This document shows positions 39,562 through 47,667 of a stretch of DNA of 64,000 nt, piece by piece. Source of the DNA: Maritimibacter sp. GTDB taxonomy: Bacteria; Pseudomonadota; Alphaproteobacteria; Rhodobacterales; Rhodobacteraceae. The number at the start of each line of letters is the position of its first letter. Within the stretch, counting starts at the first letter, position 1. The notes beneath the pieces are model-generated. The model worked only from the letters and a program-made list of their open reading frames with translations, had not been told where the DNA came from and ran no database searches. The DNA lies in the NCBI GenBank assembly GCA_002701395.1, contig NZVC01000029.1:1-64000 (forward strand), given 5' to 3'. Both the position numbers and the translations under genes were made by a program.

Positions 39562-40389
39562 ATGATCTCGGAATTGCGAGGTTCAACCACCCAAGGCCAA
39601 GTTCCAGTGCGTGCCATGTTGGGCATCGCAGTTTCCTGGACAGAAGCCGTTCAGGGACGGGGCGACCTAGACGAAGCCATTTGCGCTCTTATGCACCTGT
39701 TCACTGCGGACGCCGCGCTGCTTGTCCGCGGAGACCCCAAATCCGGCACCTTCCGCCGCGTTCTTCTGACCCGGCGTGAAACCAACGCGCTGTATAGAAG
39801 CGCCGTGGGCGAGGTTCTGTCCGACCGGGTTCTGGGCAGCTATCTGAGCTCTGCGCAGGCGGGGTCGGTCTGGCGTTTGTCTGAAAGCCGGTCCCAGGAC
39901 GGGATGCCCGGTCACGCCGGCGCCCGGGACGGCGTCGCGGAAGCGATCACCGTCGTCATCGGCCGCGCGAACGGGTTCATCGATTGTCTCGAGCTTCAGT
40001 TCTCCGCCGCGCCCGCAAGCCGGACGGAAAGCCTTGTCTCGTACCTTGCACAGGTTCTCACGGACACATGGTCGCGGCGGGCGATGGGCGTGGTGCAGGC
40101 TTTGATCCTTGCGGCCGTGCCGAAGGATCTGGAAGCCGCGCCCAAGCCGGCCTCTCCTCCGATCATGGACGTGTCCAACCCCGCCGGGCTCAGCCGCAGC
40201 GAATTCCGCATCTGCTCGCTGGTCGGGCAGGGCATGGCCCCCAAAGCCATCGCGCAGCAGCTGGCACTGCGCGAAACCACGGTCCGCACCCACCTAAGTG
40301 CGATCTACTCGAAGACCGCGACGGCGGGGATCGTCGACCTAGTGCATCGGCTGAACGCTGGCGACCAAAGAACTGGCCGCGCAATTTGA
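39562..40389 (+). CDS. LuxR-family transcriptional regulator (GAF-like N-domain)
   Basis: 275 aa. Residues about 25-180 form a sensory-looking domain without recognisable acyl-homoserine-lactone-binding signatures (WTEAVQGRGDLDEAICALMH). The C-terminal LuxR helix-turn-helix is LSRSEFRICSLVGQGMAPKA continuing into IAQQLALRETTVRTHLSAIY. It is divergent from flp, so it may control pilus genes and itself. A likely ribosome site AGGTAAG precedes the ATG. Confidence 0.85.
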   Translation: MISELRGSTTQGQVPVRAMLGIAVSWTEAVQGRGDLDEAICALMHLFTADAALLVRGDPKSGTFRRVLLTRRETNALYRSAVGEVLSDRVLGSYLSSAQAGSVWRLSESRSQDGMPGHAGARDGVAEAITVVIGRANGFIDCLELQFSAAPASRTESLVSYLAQVLTDTWSRRAMGVVQALILAAVPKDLEAAPKPASPPIMDVSNPAGLSRSEFRICSLVGQGMAPKAIAQQLALRETTVRTHLSAIYSKTATAGIVDLVHRLNAGDQRTGRAI

Positions 40390-40820
40390 GTGCTGCGGGT
40401 CTTTCCGGTCATTGAGACTGCCGCGTGCGATCCTCGCGATTTCTAATCAGGAAAGCTAGGATGCAAGTCGAGGTTAGGCCACTCGCATCGAATGGCTGAC
40501 ATTTGCTCCAACCGGCAATTTTCCTGTGACGTGTATCGCGATCCGCCTACGCGCACGATTGTGGTGCTCCTCCGAGTTTTGGCTCGACGGGCCACAGGGT
40601 GTGAGGTCAGTCGATGGGATGGATTTGTTATAACTTCTAATGGGATTGCATCACTCGGGATCGCGGTTCCCGATCCGTAAATGGCCCTTCGTCGACCCAC
40701 GACGCTAACCGAATGCCCTACAAACGTTCGACGCAGTTAAGGAATCGCTGAAGCCAACCCGTCGATGGGACAGCAAGTGGCCCGTGAGGCGAGGGTAACC
40801 ATCCAGGAGGGGGCACGCCA
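40390..40820. other. Gene-poor stretch, atypical composition
   Basis: Noticeably lower GC than the surroundings. Short open frames (40492-40680 plus; 40443-40700 minus) overlap each other and show no ribosome site or known motif, so I do not call them. With the next ORF and the tRNA it looks like the remains of inserted DNA. Confidence 0.5.
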
Positions 40821-41111
40821 TTGTCGGCAATGTCGAAGCAAGGGGAAAGGGCGACGATCAGAGAAGACGTCGACCCCATGTTGACGGCCAATTCAGCACT
40901 AAGGTGCCGCGCTAAGCCCAAGCGAACCGGGCAGCCGTGTCGGGCTCTTGCTGTCAGTGGTAGGTCGTTCTTTCGTATGCACGATGCGCGCGGCGGTGCG
41001 AAAGCGGGTTCAGAAAACCCACGTTGGAAACACAGTGGGCGAAGTGCCGAAGCGGTAACGATGCGCAAGTTCGCAAATCAAAAGGGCCGCGAGTTCCGCG
41101 AGCCGGCGTAG
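40821..41111 (+). CDS. Degenerate HGGxSTG-like zinc-ribbon-type ORF (phage/island-associated)
   Basis: 96 aa from TTG at 40821, which has AGGAGG 10 nt upstream; the first ATG (40830) is less well placed. The block TGQPCRALAVSGRSFFRMHD then GGAKAGSENPRWKHSGRSAE follows the pattern of small HGGxSTG-domain proteins (G-x-PC...GRCRMHGG...G...KHG..S), often found in prophages and genomic islands. The usual CRMHGG is replaced by FRMHDARGG, so key residues are lost. It may be a relic or a diverged member. Confidence 0.45.
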   Translation: MSAMSKQGERATIREDVDPMLTANSALRCRAKPKRTGQPCRALAVSGRSFFRMHDARGGAKAGSENPRWKHSGRSAEAVTMRKFANQKGREFREPA

Positions 41112-41233
41112 ATGCTCCACGACGAACAGCAAAATTGGCGGTCGTGCGCCGTCAGATTGGAGGATCTTCTTGGGAATGCGCCCAATTGTAACGGACCTTT
41201 TCGTAGACGTTTCAGAGTACTACGGGAAAAAGG

Positions 41234-41308
41234 TGGCAGCCCGTAGGGGAATCGAACCCCTCTTTCCAGGTTGAAAACCTGGCGTCCTAACCGATAGACG
41301 AACGGGCC
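41234..41308 (-). tRNA. tRNA-Glu (anticodon TTC)
   Basis: Cloverleaf on the minus strand: acceptor GGCCCGT pairing with ACGGGCT (one G-U), D-arm region TCTATCGGTTAGGA, anticodon arm CCAGG-TTTTCAA-CCTGG with TTC, T-arm GAGGGGTTCGATTCCCCT, discriminator G and encoded CCA. Located 77 nt downstream of recJ on the same strand; its 3' end faces the atypical stretch 40390-41233. Confidence 0.96.
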
Positions 41309-41385
41309 ATGCCGTGGCGTGGGGAGCTATCTAGTTGAGGTCCGCAGTCGCCGCAAGAGGGTTTTTTCGCCTTTCGGCACCTTTT

Positions 41386-43131
41386 TCAATCTGCCCTTGC
41401 GGCATCCTCCAGACGCAGCTGAACCGTCTGTCTTCCTTGCCAGTGATTGATCTCCAGACGGCCTGCCAGATGGAAGCGCGCGCCGCCGTGATCTTCCAGC
41501 GCCGGGCCAAGCGGGCCGTCGAAGGCGCCAAAGCATATGGCGTCGATCTTCGCGCCCATGCCGTCGCCGAAGCTGAGCTTCAGATGCGATTCTCCGACCC
41601 GTTTGCGAAAGCCGATGGCGACGTCTGGAAAGGCGAATCGCGGGGCAGGGGCGCCAGCGCCGAAGGGGCCCGCCTGCTCGAGCCGCTCGATCAGCTCGAT
41701 CGTCGCCGCGCCGGGCATCAGGATGCCGTCCACGTTCAGGTCGCGGGGGCCGATGTCGGCGGCGCCCTGTTTCGCCAGCATCTCGCCCAACCGTTCCATC
41801 GCGGCCTCGATCTTCGGCTCTGCCACCGTCAGGCCCGCCGCCATCTTGTGGCCGCCGCCCTTCTCCAGCAGGCCCTCGGCCGCAAGCCGGTGGATCGACG
41901 CGCCAAGGTCGATGCCCGACACCGACCGGCCAGACCCCTTGCCGATGCCGCCCTCGGTGCCGATGACGATGGCGGGGCGGTTGGTGGCCTCTTTCAGGCG
42001 CGAGGCGACGATGCCGACCACGCCGGGGTGCCAGCCTTCGCCCGAGGCCCAGACCAGCGGGCCGTCCAGCCCGCGTTCCGCCGCCTGTTCCAGCGCCGCG
42101 TCGCGCACGCGATTCTCGATCTCGCGGCGTTCGGTGTTCAACTGATCCAGCCGTTCGGCCAAGGCCTGCGCCTCGTGCGGGTCGGCAGTGGACAAAAGCC
42201 GGGCGCCAAGGTCCGCCGCACCGATCCGCCCCCCGGCATTGACCCGGGGCCCCAGCAGGAAGCCAAGATGATAAGGCGTCGGCGCGGTGTCCATCCGCGC
42301 GACGTCGCCCAGTGCCACCAGCCCCGGCCGCGCGCGCCGCGCCATGACCTTCAGCCCCTGCCGCACCAGCGCCCGGTTCACACCGATCAGCGGCGCCACG
42401 TCCGCCACGGTCGCCAGCGCAACAAGGTCGAGATAGCCCATAAGGTCCGGGCCCTTCACGCCCTCGGCGCGCAGCAGGCGGTTCGATTCGACCAGCATCA
42501 GGAACACGACGGCGGCGGCGCACAGGTGGCCTAGGTCGCCATCCTCGTCCTGCCGGTTCGGGTTCACCACGGCCAGCGCGGGCGGCAGCGTCTCGGCGCC
42601 AAGGTGGTGGTCCAGAACCACGACGTCGGCGCCCTTGGCGGCGGCGATGGGCTCGTGGCTGAGGGTGCCGCAGTCGACGCAGACGATCAGGTCGTGGTCA
42701 CGCGCGAGCGCCTCCATCGCGGGGACGTTCGGGCCATAGCCCTCGTCGATGCGGTCGGGGATGTACAGCGTCGCGGCCAGCCCCATCTCGCGCAGCCACG
42801 TCAGCAGCAGCGCGGCCGAGGTGCCGCCATCCACGTCGTAATCGGCGAAGACCGCGATCCGCTCGCGCCGCTTGACTGCGGCGACGAAGCGGGCGGCGGC
42901 GGGGCCCATGTCCTTCAGCGTCAGCGGATCAGGCAACAGGTCGCGCAGCGCCGGTGCAAGATAGGTCGCGGCGTCTTGCGCAGGAACGCCCAGACGGGCC
43001 AGCGTGCGACAGACCGACAGGGGCAGGCGCGAGTCCTGCGCCATCGCCTCGGCCAGCCGCTCGGCCTCGACCGACAGACCGACCCAGCGGCGTCCGGTCA
43101 GCGAGGCGGATACATTCAGAAAATCACCCAT
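41386..43131 (-). CDS. recJ: Single-stranded-DNA-specific exonuclease RecJ
   Basis: 581 aa from ATG at 43131 (MGDFLNVSASLTGRRW); upstream in-frame starts lack support. DHH-family motifs are FADYDVDGGTSAALLL (motif I), VCVDCGTLSHEP (II), VVLDHHLGAETLP (III) and LVALATVADVAPL (IV). The DHHA1 domain carries the GGGHKMAAGLT motif. 5'-3' exonuclease acting in recombination and mismatch repair. In related genomes recJ tends to sit beside glpX and hom; here 3.3 kb separates recJ from glpX. Confidence 0.95.
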   Translation of the reverse strand: MGDFLNVSASLTGRRWVGLSVEAERLAEAMAQDSRLPLSVCRTLARLGVPAQDAATYLAPALRDLLPDPLTLKDMGPAAARFVAAVKRRERIAVFADYDVDGGTSAALLLTWLREMGLAATLYIPDRIDEGYGPNVPAMEALARDHDLIVCVDCGTLSHEPIAAAKGADVVVLDHHLGAETLPPALAVVNPNRQDEDGDLGHLCAAAVVFLMLVESNRLLRAEGVKGPDLMGYLDLVALATVADVAPLIGVNRALVRQGLKVMARRARPGLVALGDVARMDTAPTPYHLGFLLGPRVNAGGRIGAADLGARLLSTADPHEAQALAERLDQLNTERREIENRVRDAALEQAAERGLDGPLVWASGEGWHPGVVGIVASRLKEATNRPAIVIGTEGGIGKGSGRSVSGIDLGASIHRLAAEGLLEKGGGHKMAAGLTVAEPKIEAAMERLGEMLAKQGAADIGPRDLNVDGILMPGAATIELIERLEQAGPFGAGAPAPRFAFPDVAIGFRKRVGESHLKLSFGDGMGAKIDAICFGAFDGPLGPALEDHGGARFHLAGRLEINHWQGRQTVQLRLEDAARAD

Positions 43132-43224
43132 GCCAAGGATGTCGCAAGCCGCGCGGGGATTGGCAAGCGGGGGCTTCCCGGACGTCCCGTTAAGGCGCAA
43201 CATGTGAAGAGGGAGGACACTGAC

Positions 43225-44358
43225 ATGTCAGAGATGACGATCCGCGATGCGCGGGTGCGCCTGTTCCGCGTACCGCCCGTCACCCGGCTGGAGGATGCGA
43301 CCCACGTCGTCAGCCATGTCGAGCTGATCACCGTCACCCTGCGCACCGACGCGCACGAGGCGACAGGGTTGTCCTACACCGCCGGTGTCGGCGGCTCTGC
43401 GGTGGCGGCAATGCTGCGCGACGACTGCCTGCCGCATCTGGTGGGCCGCGATGGTGGCGACGCGGCGGCCTTGTGGGACTGGATGCGGGGCCACCTGTAC
43501 CGCACCGGCTTCGGGGCGACGACGACGCTGGCGCTCGCGGCGATCGACACCGCCCTGTGGGAGCTGCGCGCGCAGGCGGACGACCTGCCGCTGTGGCGCT
43601 TGGCGGGCGCCGAGACGCCCGGCATCCGCGCCTATGCCTCGCTGATCGACCTCGCCCCGCCGGACGCGCTGGCAGAGCGGCTGACCCAGCTTCGGGCCGA
43701 GGGCTATCGCTGGTTCAAGATCAAGGTGGGTCTGCCCGACATCGCCGATGACCTTGCCCGCCTATCCGCCGCGCGCGAGGCGATCGGGCCGGACGACCGC
43801 CTGTCGGTGGATGCCAACATGGGTTTTGACCTTGAAGAGGCCGTGCGCCGCGCCCGGGCCTTCGACCGCTTCGGGCTGGAATGGCTGGAAGAGCCGCTGC
43901 CCGCCGAGGATATCGCGGGCCATACCGCCCTGCGCCGCCGCTGCGGCATCCCGGTGGCGGCGGGCGAGTCGCTGTATACCCCCGAGGACATCGCCCACTA
44001 TCTTCAGGCGGGCGCGGTGGACATCGTGCAGGCCGACATTGCCCGCATCGGCGGCATCACCCCGTGGCTTGCGACGGCGCGGCTGGCCGAGGCGGCGGGT
44101 CGCCCGGTGGCGCCGCATTACATGGCGGAATGGGCCGTCCACCTGCTACCCGCGGTGCCGAACGCGTTGGTGCTGGAAAACGTGCTGGGCGCGGGGCTGG
44201 CCGAACTGGGCGTCGCCTCGCCGCCGCTGCGCATCGAGAAGGGCCGCGCCCTGCCGCCCGAGGGCGCAGGGCACGGCTTGCAGTTCCACCTCGACGACAG
44301 CCCGCACGAGGTGCCGCTGGGCCCACCCCTGTTCACGCCGCAGCGAAGTCGGAAGTGA
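43225..44358 (+). CDS. Enolase-superfamily enzyme (mandelate racemase/muconate lactonising type)
   Basis: 377 aa; ATG at 43225 with GGGAGG upstream. Catalytic framework: the KxK-type lysines in WFKIKVG, metal ligands SVDANMGF (Asp), LEEPL (Glu) and AGESLYTP (Glu), then the QADIARIGGI and APHYMAEWAVH region with a likely catalytic His. The reaction could be racemisation, dehydration or cycloisomerisation of a carboxylate; the specificity cannot be read. Its 3' end overlaps the convergent epimerase gene by 26 nt. Confidence 0.85.
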   Translation: MSEMTIRDARVRLFRVPPVTRLEDATHVVSHVELITVTLRTDAHEATGLSYTAGVGGSAVAAMLRDDCLPHLVGRDGGDAAALWDWMRGHLYRTGFGATTTLALAAIDTALWELRAQADDLPLWRLAGAETPGIRAYASLIDLAPPDALAERLTQLRAEGYRWFKIKVGLPDIADDLARLSAAREAIGPDDRLSVDANMGFDLEEAVRRARAFDRFGLEWLEEPLPAEDIAGHTALRRRCGIPVAAGESLYTPEDIAHYLQAGAVDIVQADIARIGGITPWLATARLAEAAGRPVAPHYMAEWAVHLLPAVPNALVLENVLGAGLAELGVASPPLRIEKGRALPPEGAGHGLQFHLDDSPHEVPLGPPLFTPQRSRK

Positions 44359-45331
44359 CCGAAGGGGGCAGGCAGCCCATCCCCTGCAACGCGTGCCGCA
44401 GGGCGGTGTCGATCGGCGTGTGCGGCTCGGACCCAAGGACGTCCACCAGCGCGGCGTTGTCCAGACGCACCGGCACCTGCCAGAGATACCGCATCTCGCG
44501 CAGTTCCCGCAGCGTGACCGAGAACGGCGCCAGCAGCGGCAACAGCGCCCACGGCATCCGCCGGATCGGTGCATCCGGGACCCCGGCCACCACGCGCAGC
44601 CGCTCGGCCATCTCGACGCCGCGGTCGAACCAGTGGCCCCCAAGATGGAACCGCGCAAAACGGGGCAGGTCCTCCCGCTCGACCAACTGCGCGACGGTTT
44701 CGGCAAAATCCGGCAGATAGGCCCAGGCGTGGCCGATGTCGGGGCGGCCGGGATACAGCACCGACCGCACGGGCCGGCCCGGCTTCACCAAGGCGCTGGT
44801 GAACCACGAGTTGCCCGACACATGCGGCCCGAAGAAATCGCCCGCGCGCAGGATCAGCACCGGCACGCCCTCGGCCTTGGCGGCGCGGTGCAGCCGCTGT
44901 TCCAGCGCGACCCGGATGCGGCCCTTGCGCGTCGCCGGGGCCTGCGCGTCGTCCTCGCGCAGCAGCGGGAAGGCGTCGGGTCCGAAGTTGTAGACGGTGC
45001 CCGGCAGCACGATCCGCGCGCCGGTCCGGCGGGCAGCGGCGATCGTGGCCTCGGCCATCGGCAGCACGCGCCCGGCCCAGTCGCGGTAGCCCGGCGGGTT
45101 CACACCGTGAAAGATCACGTCGCAGCCCACGGCCGCCGCCACAACGTCGTCCTGCCGCATCGCGTCGCCGGGGACCCACGCGGCATCGGGCAGCAAGGCG
45201 GACACCTTCTGCGGGTCGCGGTGCATCGCCCGGATGCGCCACCCGCGCGCCGCCAGTGCCTTCGCGGTCTCGTATCCTGCGCCGCCGGTGGCGCCCAGGA
45301 TCAACGCGGTCTTTCCAGTCGTTTCGGTCAT
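44333..45331 (-). CDS. NAD(P)-dependent epimerase/dehydratase family protein
   Basis: 332 aa from ATG at 45331 with GGAG 6 nt upstream. Rossmann motif ILGATGGAGYETAKALAARG near the N-terminus; substrate-domain features VYNFGPDAFP and RAGDFFGPHVSGNSWF resemble extended/atypical short-chain dehydrogenases. It is divergent from a LysR gene (91-nt AT-rich gap), a common arrangement for a regulator and its target. Confidence 0.82.
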   Translation of the reverse strand: MTETTGKTALILGATGGAGYETAKALAARGWRIRAMHRDPQKVSALLPDAAWVPGDAMRQDDVVAAAVGCDVIFHGVNPPGYRDWAGRVLPMAEATIAAARRTGARIVLPGTVYNFGPDAFPLLREDDAQAPATRKGRIRVALEQRLHRAAKAEGVPVLILRAGDFFGPHVSGNSWFTSALVKPGRPVRSVLYPGRPDIGHAWAYLPDFAETVAQLVEREDLPRFARFHLGGHWFDRGVEMAERLRVVAGVPDAPIRRMPWALLPLLAPFSVTLRELREMRYLWQVPVRLDNAALVDVLGSEPHTPIDTALRHALQGMGCLPPSVTSDFAAA

Positions 45332-45422
45332 CTCGGTCTCCAGTCCTGAATGACCCGACACATGGCGGCAGCTTGAGGTAAAAGAAATTGCCAGAATGCG
45401 TGGCTTTGTTATACAAAAATAT

Positions 45423-46316
45423 ATGAACAAAGCGCCCGCATGGGATCACTTCCGGTCTTTTCTCGCTGTCGTGGATCAAGGCAGCCTGTCTGCCGCCGCC
45501 CGCGCGCTGGGGCTGACCCAGCCGACGCTGGCGCGGCATATCGAACAGCTGGAACTGTCGCTGGGCGCGCCGCTGTTCACCCGTTCCCCGCAAGGGCTAA
45601 GGCCGACGGACCGGGCGCACAGGCTGGTGCCCCACGCACAGGCGATGGCGGCGGCGTCGGCGGCCGCGATGCGTGCGGCGGACGGAGACGCCGAAACGCT
45701 CACCGGCACGATCCGCATCGCCGCCAGCGACGTGATCGGGGCCTTCGTTCTTCCCGCCATGCTGCGCGATCTTCGCGCCGCCCACCCGGGCCTGCAGTTC
45801 GAACTGGCGCTGTCGAACGCGCCCAGCGACCTGCTGCGGCGCGACGCGGACATCGCGATCCGGATGGTGCGCCCGGCCCAGTCGGCGCTGGTGGCGAAGC
45901 GGGTCGGCGACGTGACGCTTGGCGCCTTCGCGCATCCCGACTACCTCGACCGTCGCGGCACCCCGTCCTCGCCCGCGGAGCTCGGCGCGCACGACCTGAT
46001 CGGCATCGACCGGGACCTGTCCGCGCTGAAGGGGTTCGAGACGTCGGGCTTCCCGCTTGACCGCGCGGGCTTCGCGTATCGGCTCGACAACCAGATCGCC
46101 CATATCGAGGCGATCCGGCAGGGGCTGGGCATCGGCATCTGCCAGCTGGGCCTTGCCACCCGCGCACCACGGCTCATCCGCCTGTTCGCGGACCGGGTCG
46201 CGATCCCGTTGGAGACTTGGGTCACCATGCACGAGGACCTGCGCGGCGACGCACGGATGCGCGTCACCTTCGATCACCTTTGCACGGAAATGGCCGCCTA
46301 CTGCCGGATCGGCTGA
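45423..46316 (+). CDS. LysR-family transcriptional regulator
   Basis: 297 aa from ATG at 45423. N-terminal winged helix-turn-helix (HFRSFLAVVDQGSLSAAARA then LTQPTLARHIEQLE) and a substrate-binding domain with SALVAKRVGDVTLGAFAHPD. No clear ribosome site precedes either candidate start (45396 or 45423). It is likely to regulate the divergent epimerase and perhaps the enolase-superfamily gene. Confidence 0.88.
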   Translation: MNKAPAWDHFRSFLAVVDQGSLSAAARALGLTQPTLARHIEQLELSLGAPLFTRSPQGLRPTDRAHRLVPHAQAMAAASAAAMRAADGDAETLTGTIRIAASDVIGAFVLPAMLRDLRAAHPGLQFELALSNAPSDLLRRDADIAIRMVRPAQSALVAKRVGDVTLGAFAHPDYLDRRGTPSSPAELGAHDLIGIDRDLSALKGFETSGFPLDRAGFAYRLDNQIAHIEAIRQGLGIGICQLGLATRAPRLIRLFADRVAIPLETWVTMHEDLRGDARMRVTFDHLCTEMAAYCRIG

Positions 46317-46320
46317 CCGG

Positions 46321-46380
46321 GCTTCTTCTGTCCTGAAATATCCCGGGGGAGCCGCGAAGCGGCGGGGGCAGAGCCCCCGC
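46321..46380. repeat. Interspersed palindromic repeat, copy B (inverted)
   Basis: Reverse complement of the family seen at 7171 and 47544: read on the minus strand it contains GGGGGCTCTGCCCCC, GCCGCTTCGCGGC, TCCCCCGGGATATTT and AGAAGAAGC. It lies between the convergent LysR and glpX genes, 4 nt after the LysR stop. Confidence 0.8.
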
Positions 46381-46393
46381 AACTGCGTCGGCG

Positions 46394-47386
46394 TCAGCGC
46401 CCGGTCGCGGGGCGCGACACCGGGTTGCGATAGCGCATCCGGCGCACCGACCCGGTCTTCGACCGCATCAGCAGCGTTTCGGCTTCCAAGAACTCCGGCT
46501 CGCGCTTCAGGCCCTGAAGGATGGACCCGTCGGTGACGCCGGTGGCGGCGAAGATCACGTCCTGCGTGACCATGTCGTCGCGGGTGTAGATCCGGTCGAG
46601 ATCCTTGATCCCGGCCTTCGCGGCGCGGCCCTTTTCGTCGTCGTTGCGGAACAGCAGCTGACCCCACATCTGGCCGCCCATGCATTTCAGCGCCGACGCC
46701 GCCAGTACGCCCTCGGGCGCCCCGCCCGAACCCATGTACATGTCGATGCCGGTGATATGCGCCTCGGCACAGTGGATCACGCCGGCGACGTCGCCGTCGG
46801 TGATCAGCCGGATCGCGGCGCCGGTCGACCGCAGCTCGGCGATCATGTCCTCGTGCCGAGGGCGTTCCAGCACGCAGACGGTGATGTCCGACTGGTCGCA
46901 GCCGCGAGCCTTGGCCAGCGCCTGCACCCGTTCGGCGGGCGACATCTGCAGGCTGACCACGTCCTGCGGATAGCCCGGACCGATCGCCAGCTTGTCCATG
47001 TAGACGTCGGGGGCGTGCAGCAGCGTGCCGCGCGGCGCCATCGCGATGACGGTCAGCGCGTTGGGCATGTCCTTGGCGGTCAGCGTGGTGCCTTCCAGCG
47101 GGTCCAGCGCGATGTCCACCTCGGGGCCGTTGCCGGACCCGACTTCCTCGCCGATGTACAGCATCGGCGCCTCGTCGCGCTCGCCTTCGCCGATCACCAC
47201 GACGCCCTTGATGTCGAGCAGGTTCAGCTGGTCGCGCATCGCGTTCACCGCCGCCTGATCCGCGGCCTTTTCGTCGCCGCGCCCGATCAGCTTGGCCGAG
47301 GCCATCGCGGCGGCTTCGGACACGCGGGCAAGCCCCAGCGAGAGCATGCGGTCGTGGAAGACGATGTCGTTGTTCTTGTTCGGCAT
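46394..47386 (-). CDS. glpX: Fructose-1,6-bisphosphatase class II (GlpX)
   Basis: 330 aa from ATG at 47386. GlpX signatures: KLIGRGDEKAADQAAVNAMR, VVVIGEGERDEAPMLYIGEE, VDIALDPLEGTT (metal and phosphate binding) and GSGGAPEGVLAASALK. Gluconeogenic and Calvin-cycle-type phosphatase. It is flanked on both sides by copies of the interspersed palindromic repeat. Confidence 0.94.
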   Translation of the reverse strand: MPNKNNDIVFHDRMLSLGLARVSEAAAMASAKLIGRGDEKAADQAAVNAMRDQLNLLDIKGVVVIGEGERDEAPMLYIGEEVGSGNGPEVDIALDPLEGTTLTAKDMPNALTVIAMAPRGTLLHAPDVYMDKLAIGPGYPQDVVSLQMSPAERVQALAKARGCDQSDITVCVLERPRHEDMIAELRSTGAAIRLITDGDVAGVIHCAEAHITGIDMYMGSGGAPEGVLAASALKCMGGQMWGQLLFRNDDEKGRAAKAGIKDLDRIYTRDDMVTQDVIFAATGVTDGSILQGLKREPEFLEAETLLMRSKTGSVRRMRYRNPVSRPATGR

Positions 47387-47543
47387 TGGAAACCTGCGTT
47401 CTTTCAACTTGTTCAGTTGCATTGGTAGCAGCAATAGATGACAGGACAAGGCGCGCGGGCGCCAGTTTCGTCGCTAACATCGGCAACAATCGCCCTTTTT
47501 GGATCGTGCAAGTTGACGTGGGTGCAGATCGGTGGGCGGGCAG

Positions 47544-47602
47544 GGGCGCTGCCCCCGCCGCGCGTTGCGCGGCTCCCCCGAGGTATTTTGGAAGAGAAGA
47601 AG
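47544..47602. repeat. Interspersed palindromic repeat, copy C
   Basis: GGGGCGCTGCCCC, GCCGCGCGTTGCGCGGC, TCCCCCGAGGTATTTTGGAA, GAGAAGAAGC. Nearly identical to copy A apart from a longer central stem, and opposite in orientation to copy B. It lies upstream of both glpX and the membrane-protein gene, so it is not placed as a terminator of either. Confidence 0.8.
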
Positions 47603-47667
47603 CATCAGGCGCGCTGGACCGGCGCGGGGGATCGTCTAACTGCATTTGGAGGCGGAGGGAGATCCGG

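Noticed and set aside
40443-40700. Overlapping 85-aa minus and 62-aa plus open frames
   Set aside because: They overlap on opposite strands, lack ribosome sites and match no family I know.
40390-41233. Direct repeat of the tRNA-Glu 3' end as an attachment site
   Set aside because: I looked for GAATCGAACCCC-type copies in the stretch and found none by eye.
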